From an uncultured Oscillospiraceae bacterium (GTDB lineage Bacteria; Bacillota; Clostridia; Oscillospirales; Ruminococcaceae): 5,112 nucleotides of DNA. Shown one piece after another: positions 1 through 5,112 of this stretch. The notes beneath the pieces are model-generated. The model worked only from the letters and a program-made list of their open reading frames with translations, did not search any database and was not told where the DNA came from. Position 1 is the stretch's first letter. Every line of letters begins with the position of its first letter. The stretch covers positions 1 to 5,112 of the forward strand of contig URFD01000113.1 in the NCBI GenBank assembly GCA_900547015.1, in the 5' to 3' direction. The translations under genes and the position numbers were made by a program.

Positions 1-20
1 AACTTTTGGGGGTCACTTCA
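1..20. mobile_element. Candidate terminal inverted repeat of an IS3-family (IS150-like) element, cut by the window edge
   Basis: Read on the minus strand, 20..1 is TGAAGTGACCCCCAAAAGTT. It starts TG and carries the C-run followed by AAAAGTT that I associate with IS150-group ends; equivalently the plus strand ends in CA at position 20. This is recalled family resemblance over 20 bases only. The transposase would lie outside the window to the left. The gene stop is 72 bp away, so the gene itself is not interrupted. If correct, the target duplication should begin at 21 (AAT or AATT). Confidence 0.4.
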
Positions 21-92
21 AATTTCGACAGGATTTTTCTTGTAATCTTTCAGTTCAACAAAACAGGGACACATTCTGCTTACAGGCCAGTA

Positions 93-179
93 CTACTTCT
101 TATCGTTGGAAAGCCCGTCTTTGACCTGCTTTCCATTTTTGTAGTAGCTCCACTCGCCGCTGTCATTCTGTGTCCATCC
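93..179 (-). other. Single choline-binding-like (CW) repeat forming the C-terminal tail
   Basis: Residues 1526-1553. The stretch GWTQNDSGEWSYYKNGKQ fits the aromatic Gly-Trp ... Trp-x-Tyr-Tyr ... Asn-Gly pattern of cell-wall-binding repeats. Such repeats usually occur in arrays; here there is one, followed by LSNDKK and a stop. It may be a remnant or a natural tail after the SLH domains. Confidence 0.6.
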
Positions 180-3100
180 GTTTGCGGTCTGGGGGTCAAT
201 GTCAATTTCCACAAACCGCCGCAGAACGGCAGCAACTTCGGCGCGGGTAGCCGTTCCCTTGGGGTCAAAGCGGTTATTCGTCTTACCTGCCAGGACTCCT
301 GCCTGCTGCATGGACTTGACCGCTTTCTTTGCCCAGCTGCTGATATTTTCGTTGTCCGCAAAGGTCGCAGCTTCCAGAGTTTTCGGAACCGCGTAGCCCA
401 GCTTGGCAGCATAGTTTTTCATGATAACCGCCATCTGCTCGCGGGTGATACTGCTATCCGGGCTAAAGGTGGTGTCACTTGTGCCGTCCACAATGCCCTT
501 GCTTACCGCCCAGTTGACATAAGGAGCATAGTCGGCATCGGTTTTGACATCGGTGAAGGTTCCGGTCTGATAACCAGCCGGGTCAACACCTGCCAACCGT
601 CCCAATGCGGCGATGAACATTCCTTTGGTCATCGCGTCGTCAGGGCTGAATGTGGTCTCGCTGGTGCCGGAGAGCAGTCCACGGCTAACAGCAAAGAGAA
701 TGTTGTCCTTTGCCCAATGGTTGGCAATATCGGTGAAGTTAGCACCTTTTGCATCGTAGCCTATGCCGTAAATGCCGGGATGATCTACATAGAAGATGAC
801 TGCCTTCTGGTCGGCATCATAGCTGGATTTGGTGATCCGCTGTACCTTGCCCGCAGCATCCACAGAAAGTGCATAGAGGTTTCCGGTCTGTTCACCCTTC
901 GCCGGAACATAAGGAATCGCAATGCGGATGCTCTTTTTGTTCAGGTCGGTCAGCCGAATTTCTTTGTTGTTTTTCACCGTCCACAGGGAGATGTCATAAA
1001 CAGGACGATTGCCGATAGCGGACTTTGCCTCACCAGAGGAGACTGTACTATTCTTCATCTTCAGGATAATATCGCCGTTGGTCTGGCGGTTCAGCTCCTT
1101 GATGGTGTCCAAGGTGAAGCCGAGGTCCATCATCTGGTCTGTACCGATGGTGAAGCTCTTGACTCTTTTTCTTACCAAGGTGTCTATCATATCCGCTTTC
1201 AGAGTGATCTGCGCTCCATCCAGCTTCTGATTCAGCTCCATCGGAATTTTCACCGCAATCCCATTTTTCCGGTTTCCCTGCTTTTTCGCGTCATTCTTCG
1301 CTGCTTTGATGGCATCCGACAGGTACGACTTGGTAATGGTCACATTACCCTTGCTGTCTGCTTTGAGCTTCTTGTTCTGCTTCTCAGCAGGGATATTCGG
1401 TCTGTCCTCATCGGGGCGCTGGGTGCTGGTGGTCTGATTGCCAACAGAATCATCCCGATTGTTAGAGGACGAGCTACCGGAGGAGGTATCCCCGTTGCCG
1501 CCACTGGAAGGCTTCATGGAAACGGTCAGCGTACCAGGGAGATAGGTAATCTCGTAGTTGTCTTTTGACAGCGTGCTGGTGGCGATGATTGCCGTTGTGC
1601 CGGCTTTATTCATATCCGGCGTCTGCTCATAGGTCAGTGTCACTTTGCAGTTCAAGGCATCTGCATCAAGCAGTCCTTCCACCTTGTAGTCCTTGTTTGC
1701 TTCCGGGTTGCTCAGGTCAGGTGCATCGCTGCCGGTGTAGGCACTCTTGTCCAGTGCTGTCACGGTAACTGCTTTTTTCGCTATGGTCACATCCACACTC
1801 TGCGGCTCCACATCTGCGTATTCTTTGTTTCCCTCCACCTGGTACCAGACGGTGTAGGTCCCTGCGTTTTTCGCGGTAGGAAGCTGCTCGCTCCATTCGA
1901 AATCGTCGAGTTCACCAACGCCATAGAGCATCGTGCCGATGCTGGTCGTGCCTGCCGTAACCAAAGTCTGTTCCTCGCCGTTGTAGGTCAGGGTGTTTGC
2001 CACAGGGGCTGTCACAACGGGGACGTTCTTGTTCTTTGCATTGACATCGATGATCAGGGTAAATGAATCATAGTTTGTGGAATCGACTTGCACCGAAACT
2101 TCGCCGACAGAACCCGTCTTTTCCGTGTTGTTGTACAAGATCGGAAGGCTCAGCTTGCCGTTTATAATTTCGGCTTCTTTCGGGATAAGGGAATAATAAC
2201 CGCCAATGTCGACTTTCAGATCAGAGTAAGTCACAGTACCATAGGTCTTTCCCTCATCCAGTTTCGGCAGGAAGGAACTCATCTCAAACTCATAGGTATC
2301 AATTTGCTTGTTCACAATCTCAATCGACTGGTCAGCATAGGCATATCCCTCCGAATTGAGCGGAACTTTGGTGATGGTGCCGTTGATGTGGGCTGTGCCA
2401 TTTTTCAGTTTATAGTTTTTTGTCTTGGCGTTTTCTACCAGCTTCACTGTGATGTCAAGGGGCTTGTTCTCGCCCGGAGTGGCATCATTAAAGGAAGCTG
2501 TAACAGTGAAGTCCTCCGAAGTGAGTGTTTCTTCTCCCTGAAGGCCGCTGAAAGTCGGTTTGATATCCACGGCAGCGGTTCCGTCATACTGCTTTTCGTA
2601 GGTTTTTGGCAGATTGACGGTCAGCTCTGCGGGGTCAATCTTCCACTCTTTCGTGATTGTACCGGTGTAGTTTCCAGTACCAGTAACGCTGAGTGTGTAT
2701 GTGCCTGCGTTGGTCTCTAGTGTTCTGTTCAGCTCGTAACCGTCTTTCAGCGTTTCTCCGTTCAGCTTGACTTCGACATCCGGAGTCTGCGGCTGGCCGT
2801 TGTAGGTCAACTGCTCTACCACCAGCTCCGCGTTGTTGACAAGATTGATCTGATCCACCGTTATGGTTATCGTATTGCTGCTGACGCCGTAATCCTCGCA
2901 ATAAGCGACGCACTGGTAGATATGGGTACCGCCTTTGGCAGTCAGAGTGCATACATCCGTCGGTGGATTTGGTTGTTCCGGAGTGGCAGGAGGCGCTTCC
3001 ATCCTGATACCGTCCTGATACCAGCTATAGCGATTAACCTCTTTTCCATCGAGCGTCTCCGCTGTGGCGGTCAGGGTAATCTGCTCGCCGGGACGGTAGG

Positions 3101-4754
3101 AGTCCTTGTCTTTCATGATGGTCACGCTCTTGATGGGCACTTGCTGCACCGTGGCATTGGTTGCCTGTGTGCCATAAGTAAACCAGTCCCCGTTGCCCTT
3201 CTTGATGGCATAACCATTTTCCGTCAAGTCCTTGGGTTTCAGGTTGTCAGAAATCTTCAGCGTACCAATGATGCCCTTTGTCGTGCCGGAGTCCTTGATG
3301 GTCGCTTGGACATTCACCGTCAGGCTCTCGATATTCTGTCCGTTCAAATCGAGGGTGAGCGCCTTATCGACGGTCACTGCACCAGACACGGGTTTGAGCA
3401 GCGTCAGCGTCTTGCCTTCTGCCTGAGCAAGCGCGCTCTGTATCTCTGTGTAGTAGGTTGTCTCGCCGTCCCCCGTTACGCTGGCAACGCAGGTCTCGCC
3501 ACATGGGCAGCTGCCATTCTCGAAGTTGTGGGTGTGGGGCTTGATGAGACATTTACCGGAATATTCAAACTGAGACATACCCCATAAATTCACCCAATAT
3601 TCTTTCTTGGTGATGTCGATTGCCTTCTCGCTTTGGTCATGCAGCCAGTTGCCCTCGGCAAAGATTGCCTTTACCGCGTCATAATCAGGGTTTCCGGAAT
3701 TTTTGAAAACGAGACGAATTCCGCTATGCAAGGTCGTGTTTGCAACCTCTAATTCCGGGTGTGCGTTAGAGGAGTAGTCCACCCAGAACGTACCAAAAAA
3801 GCCGCAGTCTTTTACCGTAAGTTTGCCGCCCTCCATTCCAAGTGCAAGGGCACGCTCCCCTTGATTGGTCAGCTCTACCTTGTCCAGAACAACGGTTCCG
3901 CCATAAATATGCAGAGTGCTACCGTTGCCGTCCTCGCTTGTGCTGACCAGCTTGCCATTTTGGATGGTGATATTTGCTGAACTATTCACAAGAATCAGCC
4001 CTCCAAAAGCACACCGCTTCAGCGTTTTGTTGTTCAGGTCGAGGGTGAAGTTTCCTTCGCTAACCGAAAGGTTACCATATTCCTCCACAAGCTCAACATC
4101 ACGCTGTAGCGTTAAGGTCGAGCCTTGGTTTTCGATGGCTGCTGCCCACGCCTCGTTAAAGCTGCTGTAGAATATTTCTGTGCCGTCGGCTTTCTTCAGT
4201 GAGGCAACGCTCTCCTGTGCGCCAGCTTCGGTATCCTGCTGCTGTTCATTCTCCTGTGCGCCTTTGCAGACCGAGAGCTCTGCACCCTCTGCTCCGCAGA
4301 TTGGGCACTCAGTGTTGACCTTTCCTTCTGTACAGCGGGTTGTGCAGGAACATTCCTTCTGTGCGCTGTCTTCGGTGTCCGGCTGCTGTTCATCCTCCTG
4401 TGTGCCTTTGCAGACTGAGAGCTCTGCACCCTCTGCTCCGCAAATTGGGCACTCAGTGTTGACCTTTCCCTCTTCACAGCGGGTTGTGCAGGAACATTCC
4501 TTCTGTGCGCTGTCTTCGGTATCCGGCTGCTGTTCGTTCTCGCCGCCGTTCTGAGAGTTGCAGATTTCGCAGACATAGCGACAGGGTGTTTCCTCCGTGT
4601 AGCCGCAGTCCTCTGTGTGGACGGTGTGGTGCTCGCACAGACCGGTGTCCGACTGTCCGCTCTCCATCACCGCATAAACCGGCGTTTTCCACAGGGTAAC
4701 CGTCATCGCCACCGACAAAATCAGTGCCAACGACCTTCTTGCTTTGTTTCTCAT
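93..4754 (-). CDS. Secreted multi-domain surface protein with Cys-rich repeats, beta-helix-like and MBG/YDG modules, and C-terminal SLH anchor
   Basis: A 1553-residue exported cell-surface protein; an adhesin or display role is inferred and no enzyme motif was seen. The start is the ATG at 4754 because AAGGAGG lies 6 nt before it; an in-frame ATG at 4772 lies upstream of that site and would put the site inside the gene. Order by residue: signal peptide 1-28 (basic start MRNKARR, hydrophobic core, cleavage after VYA); Cys/His block 40-65; two 48-residue Cys-rich repeats 73-168; beta-helix-like segment about 183-400; HTH-x-F / CPCGETC motif 407-422 opening a second, shorter beta-rich segment; Ig-like module 539-633; MBG-like module 634-706 (LTYNGQPQTP); YDG module 707-796 (QYDGT at 722-726); unassigned 797-910; MBG-like 911-994 (LTYNGEEQTL); MBG_2-like 995-1080; Ser/Asn/Gly linker about 1081-1122; conserved-looking pre-SLH domain 1123-1336; three SLH domains 1340-1510; one choline-binding-like repeat 1526-1547. 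It ends LSNDKK-TAG. It appears monocistronic in this window. Gene and domain type are firm; biological role is not. Confidence 0.95.
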   Translation of the reverse strand: MRNKARRSLALILSVAMTVTLWKTPVYAVMESGQSDTGLCEHHTVHTEDCGYTEETPCRYVCEICNSQNGGENEQQPDTEDSAQKECSCTTRCEEGKVNTECPICGAEGAELSVCKGTQEDEQQPDTEDSAQKECSCTTRCTEGKVNTECPICGAEGAELSVCKGAQENEQQQDTEAGAQESVASLKKADGTEIFYSSFNEAWAAAIENQGSTLTLQRDVELVEEYGNLSVSEGNFTLDLNNKTLKRCAFGGLILVNSSANITIQNGKLVSTSEDGNGSTLHIYGGTVVLDKVELTNQGERALALGMEGGKLTVKDCGFFGTFWVDYSSNAHPELEVANTTLHSGIRLVFKNSGNPDYDAVKAIFAEGNWLHDQSEKAIDITKKEYWVNLWGMSQFEYSGKCLIKPHTHNFENGSCPCGETCVASVTGDGETTYYTEIQSALAQAEGKTLTLLKPVSGAVTVDKALTLDLNGQNIESLTVNVQATIKDSGTTKGIIGTLKISDNLKPKDLTENGYAIKKGNGDWFTYGTQATNATVQQVPIKSVTIMKDKDSYRPGEQITLTATAETLDGKEVNRYSWYQDGIRMEAPPATPEQPNPPTDVCTLTAKGGTHIYQCVAYCEDYGVSSNTITITVDQINLVNNAELVVEQLTYNGQPQTPDVEVKLNGETLKDGYELNRTLETNAGTYTLSVTGTGNYTGTITKEWKIDPAELTVNLPKTYEKQYDGTAAVDIKPTFSGLQGEETLTSEDFTVTASFNDATPGENKPLDITVKLVENAKTKNYKLKNGTAHINGTITKVPLNSEGYAYADQSIEIVNKQIDTYEFEMSSFLPKLDEGKTYGTVTYSDLKVDIGGYYSLIPKEAEIINGKLSLPILYNNTEKTGSVGEVSVQVDSTNYDSFTLIIDVNAKNKNVPVVTAPVANTLTYNGEEQTLVTAGTTSIGTMLYGVGELDDFEWSEQLPTAKNAGTYTVWYQVEGNKEYADVEPQSVDVTIAKKAVTVTALDKSAYTGSDAPDLSNPEANKDYKVEGLLDADALNCKVTLTYEQTPDMNKAGTTAIIATSTLSKDNYEITYLPGTLTVSMKPSSGGNGDTSSGSSSSNNRDDSVGNQTTSTQRPDEDRPNIPAEKQNKKLKADSKGNVTITKSYLSDAIKAAKNDAKKQGNRKNGIAVKIPMELNQKLDGAQITLKADMIDTLVRKRVKSFTIGTDQMMDLGFTLDTIKELNRQTNGDIILKMKNSTVSSGEAKSAIGNRPVYDISLWTVKNNKEIRLTDLNKKSIRIAIPYVPAKGEQTGNLYALSVDAAGKVQRITKSSYDADQKAVIFYVDHPGIYGIGYDAKGANFTDIANHWAKDNILFAVSRGLLSGTSETTFSPDDAMTKGMFIAALGRLAGVDPAGYQTGTFTDVKTDADYAPYVNWAVSKGIVDGTSDTTFSPDSSITREQMAVIMKNYAAKLGYAVPKTLEAATFADNENISSWAKKAVKSMQQAGVLAGKTNNRFDPKGTATRAEVAAVLRRFVEIDIDPQTANGWTQNDSGEWSYYKNGKQVKDGLSNDKK
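225..737 (-). other. Three tandem S-layer homology (SLH) domains
   Basis: Residues about 1340-1510 of the surface protein. Each unit opens with an F-[TA]-D motif and closes with a TRAE-like motif. SLH1 starts FTDIANHWAKDNI and has FSPDDAMTKGMF in place of the canonical TR-x-E. SLH2 starts FTDVKTDADYAPYV and has FSPDSSITREQM. SLH3 starts FADNENISSWAKKAV and has FDPKGTATRAEV. In this family the triplet binds pyruvylated secondary cell-wall polysaccharide non-covalently, so it is the cell anchor. SLH1 lacks the usual Arg of the TRAE motif (TKG), which may weaken ligand binding in that unit. The domains are at the C-terminus, placing the N-terminal half outermost. Confidence 0.93.
4211..4538 (-). 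repeat. Two near-identical 144-bp tandem repeats plus a 40-bp partial third copy, coding for Cys-rich units
   Basis: Copy one (gene order) is 4395..4538, copy two 4251..4394, and a degenerate partial copy lies at 4211..4250. The two full copies differ at about nine of 144 positions by eye. Each codes for 48 residues (73-120 and 121-168) with an acidic Gln/Asp/Glu-rich half (EQQPDTEDSAQ) and a six-Cys half with spacing C-x-C-x3-C-x8-C-x2-C-x9-C (CSC...C...CPIC...C). The partial copy keeps only the acidic half (EQQQDTEAGAQ). The period is an exact multiple of three, so unit gain or loss keeps frame. The CPxC core resembles a metal-binding knuckle, but disulfides are more likely in an exported protein; neither is proven. 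Confidence 0.95.
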
Positions 4755-4760
4755 TGTCTT

Positions 4761-4767
4761 CCTCCTT
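4761..4767 (-). promoter_or_regulatory. Ribosome binding site that decides the start codon
   Basis: The minus strand reads AAGGAGG, then AAGACA, then ATG at 4754. The match to the anti-Shine-Dalgarno sequence is perfect and the 6-nt spacing is good. This excludes the in-frame ATG at 4772, which precedes the site and would add six residues (MIRRKT) in front of the signal peptide. Confidence 0.92.
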
Positions 4768-4815
4768 ATCATCGGAAGGGATTGATCTCCCGTTTCCTTT
4801 TATGTTTGATTCTTT

Positions 4816-4843
4816 TTTTCGGCAGCGCGGTGACTGCCAAAAA
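4816..4843 (-). promoter_or_regulatory. Leader hairpin in the predicted 5' untranslated region
   Basis: On the transcript the arms are UUUUGGCAG-type and CUGCCGAAAA-type: five G/C-rich pairs (GGCAG with CTGCC), one G-U pair, then four A-U pairs around an 8-nt loop (TCACCGCG). The G-U pair forms only in the minus-strand RNA. No T run follows, so it is not an intrinsic terminator. It lies about 60 nt before the start codon, where it could stabilise the leader or be part of a larger fold. Confidence 0.4.
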
Positions 4844-4937
4844 TATCCTGTCCGGCTTACGGCCTGTCCCAAGGCTTTCGGCAACAGGTAAAACATAACA
4901 TAAAAATCCGACTCTGCCACAGAATCGTCTACTATTA

Positions 4938-4965
4938 AAGATATCACCTTTCGGCCCTTTGTCAA
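4938..4965 (-). promoter_or_regulatory. Candidate housekeeping-sigma promoter with extended -10
   Basis: A perfect -35 box TTGACA (4960..4965) is followed by a 16-nt spacer and TATCTT (4938..4943), which matches TATAAT at four of six positions. TGA directly precedes the -10 box, giving the extended TGn motif. An alternative -10, TTTAAT at 4934..4939, would need a 20-nt spacer and is less likely. Transcription would start near 4931, giving a 5' leader of about 175 nt. Prediction from sequence only. Confidence 0.6.
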
Positions 4966-4999
4966 TATGTTTTGCATGAGATGTCAAAATTCTGCATGA
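4960..4999 (-). repeat. Imperfect direct repeat overlapping the -35 box; candidate regulator site
   Basis: On the minus strand the distal unit is TCATGCAGAATTTTGACA (4982..4999) and the proximal unit is TCATGCAAAACATATTGACA (4960..4979), separated by TC. Both share TCATGCA at the left and TTGACA at the right. The left halves are 20 bp apart and the right halves 22 bp, about two helical turns, so a regulator could contact both on one face. The proximal TTGACA is the predicted -35 box. Direct repeats placed this way are typical of response-regulator sites; no regulator can be named. Confidence 0.45.
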
Positions 5000-5112
5000 T
5001 CGGTTCGAATGGAAGGACGGCATCTTTTGCGTCTCCGTGATGCTGGCATCTCGGTAGCTGCTTCGACTCCTATTTTCATATTTCTTCAAAACCAAAAACA
5101 GGTGCCTGCCAT

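Larger units (their letters stand above)
4755..5112. other. Upstream intergenic region with no supported gene
   Basis: This 358-bp stretch holds the promoter, direct repeat, leader hairpin and ribosome binding site listed separately, and a 20-bp imperfect dyad at 5035..5054. Open frames here (such as a minus-strand frame 4769..5095 and a plus-strand frame from 5009 to the window edge) lack a ribosome binding site and have no recognisable protein features. No tRNA, rRNA or known riboswitch class was recognised. The next upstream gene, if any, lies beyond 5112. Confidence 0.6.

Noticed and set aside
6..1568. 520-codon open frame on the plus strand, antisense to the SLH half of the gene
   Set aside because: It is in exact codon register with the minus-strand gene (both at positions divisible by three). 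Its length only reflects that the gene avoids TTA, CTA and TCA codons, whose complements are stops. It starts at TTG with no ribosome site and shows no domain. The plus-strand frames at 2088..2720, 2922..3587 and 3759..3980 have the same register and explanation.
4196..4576. Open frames on both strands across the Cys-rich repeats (4180..4554 plus, 4196..4576 minus)
   Set aside because: They are alternative-frame shadows of the tandem repeat: because the unit is 144 bp, a multiple of three, any frame open in one copy is open in both.
4474..4977. 167-codon minus-strand frame starting in the promoter region
   Set aside because: It runs through the leader and ribosome site and then overlaps the signal-peptide and repeat coding region out of frame; its start codon has no ribosome site and lies upstream of the predicted transcript start.
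5000..5090. Resemblance to a class I cyclic-di-GMP riboswitch (GACGCAAAA and AGCTACCGA on the minus strand)
   Set aside because: The motifs occur in the wrong order, the first GGCAAACC element is missing, and the region lies upstream of the predicted transcript start.
4769..5095. 108-codon minus-strand frame filling the intergenic region
   Set aside because: It has no ribosome site, is rich in Arg, Lys and Ser with no recognisable domain, and covers the promoter, direct repeat and leader structures.
5009..5112. Plus-strand frame running off the right edge (MEGRHLLRLRDAGISVAAS...)
   Set aside because: No ribosome site before the ATG and only 34 codons visible; there is not enough evidence for a divergent gene.

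Overview
The window holds one large gene on the minus strand (93..4754) and its upstream control region (about 4755..5112). The gene encodes a secreted, multi-domain, surface-layer-anchored protein of 1553 residues. The architecture points to an anaerobic, gut-type Firmicute of the class Clostridia: Sec signal peptide, Cys-rich N-terminal repeats, beta-helix-like segments, MBG/YDG-type beta-sandwich modules, a Ser/Asn/Gly linker, three SLH domains, and a single choline-binding-like tail repeat. The strong AAGGAGG ribosome binding site also fits. The assignment to genus is open.

Layout, read in gene direction (right to left). Positions 5112 to about 4966 are non-coding as far as I can tell; they hold a 20-bp dyad and an imperfect direct repeat that runs into the -35 box. 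A candidate sigma-A promoter lies at 4938..4965. An inferred leader of about 175 nt follows, with a hairpin, two competing pairing partners and a tiny Cys-rich reading frame. The ribosome binding site at 4761..4767 fixes the start codon at 4754. The gene then fills the window down to its TAG stop at 93..95. Positions 21..92 hold no recognisable terminator. The last 20 bases (1..20) look like the terminal inverted repeat of an IS3-family element whose body would lie outside the window.

How the parts work together (inference from domain families): the protein is exported, its C-terminal SLH domains hold it to secondary cell-wall polymer, and the long stalk of beta-rich modules presents the Cys-rich and beta-helix N-terminal half away from the cell. 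This suggests an adhesin or other surface-display role. No catalytic motif was recognised, so the ligand or substrate is unknown. All long plus-strand open frames are codon-register shadows of this gene.
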